From Brachypodium distachyon (lineage: Eukaryota > Streptophyta > Magnoliopsida > Poales > Poaceae): 64,000 bases of DNA. Position 1 is the stretch's first letter. Each line of letters begins with the position of its first letter. Shown one piece after another: positions 33,150 through 41,211 of this stretch. Below the pieces are notes generated by a model. The model was not told where the DNA came from. It was given only the letters and a program-made list of their open reading frames with translations, and did not search any database. The position numbers were made by a program, and so were the translations under genes. The stretch covers positions 25,390,613-25,454,612 of the forward strand of contig NC_016135.3 in NCBI RefSeq assembly GCF_000005505.3. Reading direction: 5' to 3'.

Positions 33150-33448
33150 TACCCTCGCCTGGGCCTTGGCCCAGCCTCCTTGATCGATCGATCGCTCGCG
33201 GCCGCAACACCCGCAGGCAGCAGGCTCCGGCGCCGCCGCGGCTTAATCAATTCTTCGGAGTTCCCTTCCAAGTTCCAAACATGCTCCGTTTCGCTTCATC
33301 GAAGAGCCCTAGCCATTTGTCTCCTCCATAAATACACCAAAAACCCCAAGCCCGAATCCTTCAGTCACACACACCACCGGCCGGCTCGGATTTCCGTCCC
33401 CGAAGGGCCGCTCCGCTTCCGATCTGCTTCGCCGACTCCGCGCGCGCT
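33150..33448 (+). promoter_or_regulatory. Promoter and possible untranslated first exon without an obvious gene
   Basis: A GC-rich block with a TATA-like CATAAATACACC near 33327, a CT/CA-rich leader, and a strong donor CGCTAG|GTGAGC at 33448. No coding frame with protein resemblance follows for 900 bases. A possible acceptor, TACTACCTCAG, lies at 34374, shortly before the first DUF1110-like start. It may supply a 5'UTR exon for that gene, or be a relic of a lost one. Confidence 0.35.
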
Positions 33449-34407
33449 AGGTGAGCGATTTCGAGTCGATTCCTTCCACCCACAAGCTTCTCTAGCTACC
33501 TCCATGGCATGCCCGCCCTCGCGACTTCCTGAGGCCGCTGGGGGCTCGCAACCGTGAACACGCTGATTATTTGTGTTGTAGGCCAATCGTAGTATTATTC
33601 TAGATATGCATGTTTAGTTACCAGTTCAAAACATTACTCTTGTGTGCAAGCTTCTGTTTGGATATGTTATACTAGCTAGTGTGCAAATAATCAGCAGTAG
33701 ATTTTATCATGTGGTTGATGAGGATCATTGTTTGTTATTTCCTGATGAGTTATTGGATAGTTAATACCTTGTACTAAGAGTAGCTTTCTGGTATCATTAG
33801 AAATTTAGAATCCATGCTTTAAGTAAAAAAAAAAGATGTGCTTCTTGTGTTGTTGCAGTTTAGTTTTTCTTAAGTAAATTATACTTCTGGTTTTAATTTA
33901 CATTGCTTGTGTGTGTTTAACGAGCACGTTAGGACTTGCTTGTTTATGGGATGATTGTACTACCTTGTTTTAGCATTGCAAAGGTTTTAAGTTGTATATC
34001 TATGGCACCATCTTTGGCATTGTCCTTTAGTCAGAACGCTAGAACCCAGCTATCAATGGAAGCCTTCTTATACTAGCTACAGAATTAAGATATGTGGCAC
34101 GAGTATATATATATGAGTTGTGGATATGATTGTACCTTCAAATTTGTCCATTTCTTCTTTCTAAATAACAAGCTTTGTGTATCTAGTGGCTATCTTTAGC
34201 ATTTAACTGACTCAGCTATCAGTGGACGCCTTCTCTACGCTTTGACAGTTTGACTGACATCTACCTTCTCTGGTTCTCCAAGTAATGCATTGCATCTAGC
34301 CACAAAGGGACTGGTACGCCCGGTGGCACCACTGCTTGCTCACCCTCCTTTTCATCTATACTACCTCAGCAGAGCACACCAGCGAAGGCTAGTGCGTGTG
34401 CGTGGCC
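33449..34407. other. AT-rich spacer or 5'UTR intron before first array gene
   Basis: Low-GC sequence without open frames. It has the look of a grass intron and may be one if the donor at 33448 is used. A degenerate CACAAAGGGACTGG near 34300 resembles the TATTTAAAGGGACCGG promoter of the later array copies. Confidence 0.35.
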
Positions 34408-34995
34408 ATGGAGGCTCTGCGGGCGACCACCGCACGTCTCTTCGAGCTCGCCAGGGCCGTCCACCCGCGACGCGCAGCTCTGAAGCTCCTCAGGCAGCGA
34501 GTGACGCTCGCCCTGGTGATCGCCAATCTGGACCGCGCGTTCTGCGCCGACCTGAACAAGGCGGTCACCGAGGTCTGCGACGCCTTCAGCCGCGACGCCG
34601 GCGAGGCGGCCGACCTCGCGGCTCGCCTTGACGCCATGCGCCGCGGCGGCAACGGCAACGGCAATGGCGGCGTCCCTGCCGTGGCCTCCTCTCCGCTCCT
34701 GGCTTCCATTGCCGGCCTCTCCGGAGACGGCCTCTACCGTGCTCTGATGGCCCTGCAGCTCCCCGCGGCCGCGCCGGCGGATGTCCACCTCGAGGCCGCT
34801 CTGGCCGCAAAGCGCTTAACCCTGCGCGACAGGCTGGACTCGTTCATCGACATCCTTGGAGCGAAGATCGGCGACGTGCCGGAGCCAGAGGCCTGCACCC
34901 GCTTCTTGGCCTTCCTGGACCGCCACATGAGCTTGGACAGCTACATTGAGGCGCACCTCAATCTCGCCGGCGCTCCACCACCTGCAGCTAGCTAA
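34408..34995 (+). CDS. DUF1110-like grass protein, array copy 1
   Basis: An intronless 195-residue protein, Ala/Leu/Arg-rich and predicted helical. The order is MEALRATTARLFELAR, RDRVTLALV-like helix, VCDAFSRDAGEAADLAARLDA, a Gly/Asn hinge (GGNGNGNGG), SPLLASIAGLSGDGLYRALMAL, QLPAAAPADVHLEAALAAKR, and HLNLAGAPPP at the end. It matches my memory of the grass-restricted family DUF1110; the family name could be checked easily. No signal peptide, membrane segment or known motif. Paralogues lie at 37179 and 38725 and a broken one at 36570. The ATG chosen sits in GGCC-ATG-GAG, shared in position by the paralogues. Confidence 0.8.
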   Translation: MEALRATTARLFELARAVHPRRAALKLLRQRVTLALVIANLDRAFCADLNKAVTEVCDAFSRDAGEAADLAARLDAMRRGGNGNGNGGVPAVASSPLLASIAGLSGDGLYRALMALQLPAAAPADVHLEAALAAKRLTLRDRLDSFIDILGAKIGDVPEPEACTRFLAFLDRHMSLDSYIEAHLNLAGAPPPAAS

Positions 34996-35469
34996 GTAAT
35001 GATGGTCGTCCACAGGTGCAGCTCGCCGTCCACAAGTTAGCTGCACACCAGAAACAAGAGGAGGGCTTGATGCATGATCCTTCATGGTTGAGCCAGCCAA
35101 CAATTGTTTACTTACGTCTCTATGTATGCTATGCTATTTCAGTATTTCTGATCAGTGCTGGATCGTGCAAGTCTATGTTAAGTACGTAGTACCAGTACTA
35201 GCTAGCCTGCGTGTCATGCTATAATTTCGTTTCAAGACATTTGTAATGTATGTTCGTCATTATATCTGTTCCCTAATTAATCTATGTTGCCTTACCACAG
35301 CACATGCTCCATGCACTATATGAATGTACTCTCCCCCATGAAACGTAAGATTAGCCCTTGGAGAATTTGTTTTAGTGCTATCCCCCATCGCAGTTAAATG
35401 GATCTATGCTTAACAAAAGCCCCCAAAAAAAAAACCGGCGTCGCGGTGAGAAAAGAAAAGGCCGTAAAA

Positions 35470-35730
35470 TCTGCCAGCTGTGGTATCATTATAAGGACGG
35501 ATGGGACGCATGGCAGCACAGTTGGCCCTTGCAGACAGCATTTGTAGCTCTCCGTGCTGACTTTCTCCAACTCTGTGGTCAAAGCAATGAAGAACTCTCT
35601 GCATGGCTACGCTTGCATAGAGCGTCAGAGCTCTCACCTAGCCAAGCAAGGTAGAGGCGTCTTCTGCTGCCCTCAAGCCTCTGACTGCAAGCAACATTTC
35701 TCTCACGCAAGCTCATTTATTTAGACTTGT
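35470..35730. repeat. Array upstream module, copy A
   Basis: It contains TGTGGTATCATTATAAGGAC, TTTGTAGCTCTCCG, TTTCTCCAACTCTGTGGTCA and GCCTCTGACTGCAAGCAACA, ending CTCACGCAAGCTCATTT. The same ordered blocks recur at 35880-36170 and 36770-37045. No gene copy follows directly, so its gene may have been lost. Confidence 0.7.
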
Positions 35731-35879
35731 CAATGCATCTACACAATGTAATGTATGTTTGGGATCATTATGTTCCCTGATTAATCTATGCTAATTTATA
35801 TCTCCTTTAGTTTCACTCCATATTTGTTTCGTACGTATGACTTGGCCCAGGCCTAGCAGTGCGTCGCAGTTAACTGGAT

Positions 35880-36170
35880 CTGTGGCTGTCCACTCCTGCA
35901 GATTTACGGACTGACGGGACGCTCGATCGGATGTCAGGTGCGGCCCAAGCTTTGACCTCGCACTCTGTGGCTGTCCACTCCTGCAGAGAGAGCATTCGTA
36001 GCTCTCCACTGTCCAGTTCTCCAACTCTATGGTCAAAGTGACAAGACCCCTGCCAGGCTAGTCTTCTCGTGCTGCCCAAGCATTGACTTTTCACACTGCA
36101 AGCTCTGACTAGTCCAAGACCGCACAGCTCACACTGCAACCAACATTATTTCCCTCACGCAAGCTCGCTC
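35880..36170. repeat. Array upstream module, copy C
   Basis: Blocks GAGCATTCGTAGCTCTCC, GTTCTCCAACTCTATGGTCA, then GCTGCCCAAGCATTGACTTT and TCCCTCACGCAAGCTCGCTC correspond in order to copies A and B. It also has its own internal 20-base direct repeat (CTGTGGCTGTCCACTCCTGC, at about 35880 and 35970). It precedes the broken gene copy at 36570. Confidence 0.6.
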
Positions 36171-36384
36171 CTTAATTGGTATCCTCAGCGAAGAATCTAC
36201 ACGCGGGAGAAAAGGGTCGCTAGCTCGCCGCTTGTTTGTATGTTCGTTGCAGAGTGGAGTATACTCACTCAGAAATATTCACGCGTGCCTCTCTACAAAA
36301 TGGAAAGCGCTAGCGACATAAATGTGTATCCTGGGTAGATCTGTTATCATAATAACATTCCTTTTTTATAGGCTTAAAAGACTG

Positions 36385-36394
36385 TTTAAAGGGA
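36385..36394 (+). promoter_or_regulatory. Conserved TATA-like element of the broken array copy
   Basis: GTTTAAAGGG precedes the degenerate gene by about 150 bases. It aligns with GTTTAAAGCA before the copy at 37179 and TATTTAAAGGG before the copy at 38725. All three are followed by CACCAC-rich leader and GATCCGATCGGC-like sequence. Confidence 0.55.
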
Positions 36395-36534
36395 CTGGCA
36401 GGCACCACGGCTCACCCAGCTCAGTCACCCTCATTTTAATCCACCTCATCAGTGCACACCACAACTCCACAAGTCAATCCGATCGGCGGCGAGCGAAAAC
36501 CCAGTGCGTGCACGTACTGTTGGTGTTTGCGGCC

Positions 36535-36755
36535 ATGGTCTTGGTCACGGGGCCCTTGTTCCTGTCTTCCTGACCACCATGCGTCTGCTGGTGCTCGCCA
36601 GGGACGCCCGCCCGCGGCGCGACGCTCTGGAGCGCCTCGCGGACCTGGTGATCCCCTCGCTCTCCTGCGTCGCCTTCCACCCCGCCGCCTCCGCCGACTT
36701 CAACAGGGCCGTCACGAGAGTTCTGCGACGCCTTCAACGCCGCCGACTGCCAACT
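36535..36755 (+). pseudogene. DUF1110-like, frameshifted and 3'-truncated copy
   Basis: The start context GGCC-ATG-G is kept at 36535, but about 30 unrelated bases follow before homology resumes at about 36570 (ACCACCATGCGTCTGCTGGT). The frame then matches LARDARPRRDALERLADLVI and FNRAVTR, after which a one-base shift is needed to read EFCDAFNAAD. Homology then stops near 36755 and the middle and C-terminal two thirds are missing. Copy B of the upstream module begins right after it. Confidence 0.75.
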
Positions 36756-36769
36756 GTACTTCACAAAAA

Positions 36770-37045
36770 CACACAAAACCCCCGGCGTACTGCCAACTGT
36801 GGTGTCATTATGAACTGACGGGACTGCATTGGTAGCTCTCCGTTCGGACTTTCTCAGGAAGCGACGAAGAAGCCTGCAAGGCTAAGCTTGCATAGAGCAT
36901 TGATAGCTCTCCGTTCCGACGTTCTCCAACTATGTGGCCAAAGCGATGTGACCCTTCAGAGCTGTAACACCCAGGCAAAGAGGGGTTCTCCCTGCTGCCC
37001 TGAAAGCCTCTGACTGCAAGCAACAATTTTCTCACGCAAACTCAT
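36770..37045. repeat. Array upstream module, copy B
   Basis: Blocks ACTGTGGTGTCATTATGAAC, GTAGCTCTCCGTTCGGACTT, GCTTGCATAGAGCATTGATA, and GCCTCTGACTGCAAGCAACA, then TCTCACGCAAACTCATTT. It lies immediately upstream of the promoter of the copy at 37179. Confidence 0.7.
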
Positions 37046-37056
37046 TTTGGGCCCCC

Positions 37057-37065
37057 TGTTTAAAG
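37057..37065 (+). promoter_or_regulatory. TATA-like element of array copy 2
   Basis: TGTTTAAAG about 115 bases before the start codon, aligned with the same element in front of the other array copies. Confidence 0.5.
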
Positions 37066-37178
37066 CACCTGTCACCACGGCCCAGTAGCACACCCTGCAT
37101 TTCGCGCGATCCGTTCGGCAGCGAGCAAATTAAGCCGACACCGAGAGAGACCAGTGCGTACGCGTTCGTGGCGGGCCA

Positions 37179-37763
37179 ATGGAGGCTCTGCAGGCGACCA
37201 TCGTCCGTCTCAGCGAGCTGGCCCGGTACGCCCGTCCGCGGCGCGAAGCCGTGCAGCGCCTCAGGGAGCGGCTGGCGCTCGCCATGGCGCGCGCAAGGAC
37301 GGACGGCGCCTTCCGCGCGCGTCTCACCAAGGCGTTCGACGAGTTCTGCGACGCCCTCGGCGCCGGCGCCTGTAAGCTTGCCGACCTCGCGGCTCGCCTC
37401 CATGACGCCAGGCGCAGCCGCGGCGTTGGCGACCCTTCTCCCGCGGCCGTGGCCGCGTTTCGGCTCCCGGCGGCTACCTTTGACGGACTCTCCGGAGTCC
37501 GTCTCTACCGTGCTCTGAAGGCTCTGCAGCTCCCCGCGGCCGCCCCGGCGGATGCCCACCTCGCGGCCGCGCTCGCCGCGCAGCGCTTCGTGATGCAGGA
37601 TAAGCTGGACGCGTTCGTCGACGCCCTTGGAGCCAAAGTCGGCGTGGTGCCGGAGCCGGCGGCCGTCCGCCGCTGCGGCGCCTTCCTCCACCGCCAGATG
37701 AGGTTGGAGAACTTAATCGAAGCGCACATCAGTCTCGCCGCCGCTGCACCGGCCACCGGCTAG
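37179..37763 (+). CDS. DUF1110-like grass protein, array copy 2
   Basis: An intronless 194-residue paralogue of the gene at 34408. It shares MEALQATIVRLSELARYARP, FDEFCDALG, LADLAARLHDA, LSGVRLYRALKALQLPAAAP, ADAHLAAALAAQRF, LDAFVDALGAKVGVVPEPAA and ends EAHISLAAAAPATG. The central Gly hinge is replaced by a Ser/Pro/Ala stretch. Its 3' flank (AATGATGGTCGT, AAGAGGAGGGCTTGATG) also matches copy 1, so duplication included the 3'UTR. Function unknown. Confidence 0.8.
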   Translation: MEALQATIVRLSELARYARPRREAVQRLRERLALAMARARTDGAFRARLTKAFDEFCDALGAGACKLADLAARLHDARRSRGVGDPSPAAVAAFRLPAATFDGLSGVRLYRALKALQLPAAAPADAHLAAALAAQRFVMQDKLDAFVDALGAKVGVVPEPAAVRRCGAFLHRQMRLENLIEAHISLAAAAPATG

Positions 37764-38095
37764 TTGAATGATGGTCGTGCATTCCTGGGTGCCGCTCGCC
37801 GTCTAACAAGCTGGGGCTGCTGGGCAGCTGGCTGCAGACAGGAGGCAAGAGGAGGGCTTGATGATGTGATGCGTTCATCGTTGAGACAACAATTAGGAGT
37901 ATTTACTTATGTCACTGTAATTTCACAGGATAACTGGTTGAAGAAATGAAGCAAGCCCACGAAACCACTCACTCTGAGACAAATTGATACAAAAATTGTG
38001 GTTCTGCGGACGGTTTTCGTTAACTGTGGCTCAAAGACACGACTATCCCAAAAACTATGATTTTGTGAAAAATTACTCTTTTAAAAAAGTTGGAG
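37764..38095. other. 3' flank of array copy 2
   Basis: The first about 150 bases match the 3' flank of copy 1; the rest is AT-rich spacer before a foldback MITE. No gene. Confidence 0.5.
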
Positions 38096-38393
38096 ATATC
38101 TAGGTTGCTTGATTTTTAAACAAAATATTTAAATCTAAGTTGACGAATCGTATACGATGGACTAGTATGTATAGATGTCATTTTACCTTTTTTGTTTTCG
38201 GTTTTTTTATATATTTAAGTTGTCTGATTTTAGTTAGAAATAACTTGATTTCTCGGCCGTTGGATATGATTTGTGCTTTAAGATTCGAAATAGATGACGA
38301 AAAGAGTAAAATGAGACCTAGATACTATTCATTGGTTCTAATTCGTCAACTTAGATTTAAATCTTTTGCTCAAAATCAGACAACTTAGATCCA
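38096..38393. mobile_element. Foldback MITE with long inverted arms
   Basis: The left arm runs ATATCTAGGTTGCTTGATTT... AAATCTAAGTTGACGAAT, and the right arm is its inverse, ATTCGTCAACTTAGATTT... AAAATCAGACAACTTAGATC. Arms are about 55 bp and the whole element about 298 bp with no coding capacity. Superfamily is not clear; it lacks the Stowaway CTCCCTCC ends. Confidence 0.7.
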
Positions 38394-38621
38394 GGTACGC
38401 CCTATTTTTACCACACGTTTTTAATCTTAAAGCACGACACAATTTGCATCGTCCCTTGGTCAGCACCCGCCACGCGCCAGAACCTGGCTATATCCTTCAC
38501 TGCACTTTGACCGACATACAAGTACTAACCCTTCTCGGCTTCTCCCAACAATAATGCGTTCCGTCTTCCCCCATGCATTTGAACTCCGTACGTAGTGTGA
38601 GCTCAGCACAATTTGCATCCC

Positions 38622-38632
38622 TATTTAAAGGG
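38622..38632 (+). promoter_or_regulatory. TATA-like element of array copy 3
   Basis: TATTTAAAGGG about 95 bases before the start, followed by leader blocks (GATCCGATCGGCAGC) shared with the other copies. Confidence 0.55.
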
Positions 38633-38724
38633 ACCGGCACCTCGATCCATCAGCAGCGCACACACCACCGGTTGATCCGATCGGCAGCTAGCGAGCAGAG
38701 AGCAGAGACTGCGAATTGCTGGCC

Positions 38725-39303
38725 ATGGACGCTTTGCGGGCGGCCACCGAACGTCTCCGCGAGCTCGCCAGGGACGCCGACCCGGGGCCCGAATCTCTGG
38801 CGCGCCTCAATGCCCTGGTGACGCGCGTCCTGTCGTCGGAAACCTCTCCGGCCCGCCTGGCGTGGCTCAACAAGAGTATAGGCGAAATCTGCGACGGCTT
38901 CAGCCGCGACGCCGGCAAGGCGGCCGCCCTCGCGGCTCGCCTTGACGCCATTCGCCGCGCCGGCGGCGGCGGCGGCGGCGGCACTCCTGTGGCCTCCTCG
39001 TCTCCGCTCCTGGCTTCCCTCGCCGGCCTCTCCGTAGACGATCTCTACCGTGCGCTCATGGCCCTGAAGCTCCCCGCGGCCGCCCCGGCGGACGCCCACC
39101 TCGAGGCCGCACTCGCCGCGCAGCGGCTGGACCTGCGTTACAGGCTCGACGCGTTCCTCGTCGCCTTTGAAGTTGAAGGTCCCATCGAATTCGTGGCCGC
39201 CCTCACCCACGCCGCCGGCTACCTCCGCCGCCTGGCGATCTTGGACTCTTTCGTTGAGAAGCACGCCAATCTCGCCGGCGCCGCTCCACCACCAGCTAAT
39301 TAA
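38725..39303 (+). CDS. DUF1110-like grass protein, array copy 3
   Basis: An intronless 192-residue paralogue: MDALRAATERLRELARDADP, ICDGFSRDAGKAAALAARLD, an eight-Gly hinge, SPLLASLAGLSVDDLYRALM, LKLPAAAPADAHLEAALAAQ, and HANLAGAAPPPAN. The segment corresponding to LDSFIDILGAKIGDVPEPEA in copy 1 is diverged (LDAFLVAFEVEGPIEFVAAL). The N-terminal half is closer to copy 1 than to copy 2. The 3' flank again shares TAATGATGGTCGTC and TATAATTTCGTTTGAAGACA with copy 1. Confidence 0.8.
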   Translation: MDALRAATERLRELARDADPGPESLARLNALVTRVLSSETSPARLAWLNKSIGEICDGFSRDAGKAAALAARLDAIRRAGGGGGGGTPVASSSPLLASLAGLSVDDLYRALMALKLPAAAPADAHLEAALAAQRLDLRYRLDAFLVAFEVEGPIEFVAALTHAAGYLRRLAILDSFVEKHANLAGAAPPPAN

Positions 39304-39764
39304 TGATGGTCGTCGTCCGTCGATGCGGCTGGCTCGCCATCAACAAGCTAGCTAGCTGCGTCTGCGTGCAGACCAGAAGCAAGAGGGAGGGGCTCCCGTT
39401 ATGATTCTTCATCGTGTTGAGCCAACCAACAATTATTTATGTCTTTCTCTCTATTATGACATATGCTATTTCTCAGTGCTGTATCGATCGATCAAATCTA
39501 TGTTACTGTAATTCTGAAGTACTATTCTCCGTCTTCGTGTTTGCGTGTGCTGCTATAATTTCGTTTGAAGACATTGTAATATTTGGTATGGTTCTCACTA
39601 TGTTCCTTATATGTTGCTTTGGTATTACTAGTATACATACTTCATGCACCAAGAAAGTATTTTTTTCCTCACGTTTAGTTTCATTTCTGATATGGTACAC
39701 TCAAAAGAAAAAACATAAGGTCCCATAAGATCCGTGTTTAAGAACTCTGAAATTAGTAAGCTTC
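39304..39764. other. 3' flank of array copy 3
   Basis: 3'UTR-like sequence homologous to the flank of copy 1 up to about 39590, then AT-rich spacer. No gene. Confidence 0.5.
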
Positions 39765-39905
39765 TGAAGAGGTGATGGTTGGGATATCAAAAAGAGGTCT
39801 TGGAATTAGAAATTTAAGAACTCTGAATATCTGTTTGCTCTCTAAATGGTGGTTGAAATTGGAACATGGAGATGGGATTCTGCAGCAAATTATTAGGGCG
39901 TGTAA
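39765..39905 (+). mobile_element. LINE reverse-transcriptase fragment
   Basis: One frame reads ISKRGLGIRNLRTLNICLLS then KWWLKLEHGDGILQQIIR. This is the GGLGIxNL...LLxKWxxKL...W/LQQIIR block just after the reverse transcriptase of plant LINE elements. Only about 45 codons survive, without an A-tail, so it is a dead scrap. Confidence 0.7.
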
Positions 39906-41093
39906 AAAGATGTGACGTCAGCCTTTTCTTAAACTTGCCATGTAGGATAATTGCTGATGTGAAAGAGATAGACGTGAAGGAAAAGCATGAGCCTTCTCTT
40001 AGTTAAAAGATGATCTTTTCACAAGAAGGATAATGCAAAGAAAAGACAAATTCTTCATCGTACTGGATTTCACCTTTTTTTAACATTTATTTAATTAATT
40101 TTATTTATGGATTTAGATAGTTGGCAGCCAAGTAGCAATGCTTGGCCCACCGAAAAAATCAGTGTGTTAACCCATCAGCAGGGAACTCTTAAAAAATCAA
40201 TTAAAATGATCTAAAAGGACAATCAATTGTCATGAACATAAATAATTTTCGAAGACTGTTGCAACGCACACGATACTTAGCTAGTACGTTTTTATATACT
40301 CTTGCTTACGAAGCTAAGTAAGGATACCTTACAATTTTGTACAAACGGGTAATCTACTAGCAGAATCGAACTAGGATCTTTTTAATATATTCTCAAGTGA
40401 GACAATTGTCAATGGCGCAATATCTGCAAGCATGTGGGATTTTGTATTTAATTCAATGAAGAGTGTTTCTCTATGTTTGAGTGTGTCGTTTACTTATTTG
40501 TATACAAATGAATACGCATACGGTTCAGAAGACAATATTTGCGCATTAGTAGAACCCGTTCACCGGAGTGGTTTCATTGCAGGGTTTTGCTATTCTACTC
40601 CCTCCGTCCAATAATATGGGGCATATTAGGGTTCGGTTGACCAACCCTTTGATCACAAATTACTTCATAAATATGTGACTAATGTGATCAAAATCATTAC
40701 CATAAGTAAATATCCTTGAGTAGGAATATAATGGATATGAATTTATGTCATATAATCATATATTAATAAAGTAATTTGTGATCAAAGTATTGGTCAAAGG
40801 AAAACTAATACGCCACATATTGTCGGACGGAGGTAGTAGTTAGAAACAAGTCGATGTGTTTGGCAGTCGGCACATGAGAGATGAGATAGCGGGGATGACA
40901 TCCATATTTTAATCCAGCGGCTCTGATACGTTGACTGAGATTTAATCATTTGTCTTAAAAATCAGGTGACTGAGATATAGTCACACTCTGTAATGTTTCA
41001 CTTGAAATTAAATAAAGTTAACTTGAAATTAATTTTTCACGGATAAGTACAGATGCAAGCCCAATTCAGGTGAAAGTATAAATTACGCTCGCG
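39906..41093. other. AT-rich spacer
   Basis: No gene. It holds one Stowaway MITE, listed separately. The rest has no structure I recognise. Confidence 0.45.
40596..40838. mobile_element. Stowaway MITE, about 240 bp
   Basis: It begins CTCCCTCCGTCCAATAATAT and ends with the inverse, ATATTGTCGGACGGAGG. Sub-terminal arms match as well (TTTGATCACAAATTACTT and AAGTAATTTGTGATCAAA). TA flanks both sides. Confidence 0.8.
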
Positions 41094-41165
41094 AGTGCAG
41101 ATGCGTGTAGATGCAAGGACCTGTTGTTCTACCCATTTACATTCAGAGAAGTCGTCAGTCATGTT
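41094..41165. repeat. Direct repeat shared with 33036-33104
   Basis: GCAAGGACCTGTTGTTCTAC, TACATTCAGAGAAG and CAGTCATG occur in the same order as at 33.04-33.10 kb. Here it sits in the 3' flank of the receptor kinase gene. Confidence 0.65.
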
Positions 41166-41211
41166 ATCAATCTTGGCTTGCAGTTGCATCCATCGTAGGA
41201 GTACGTCCACG

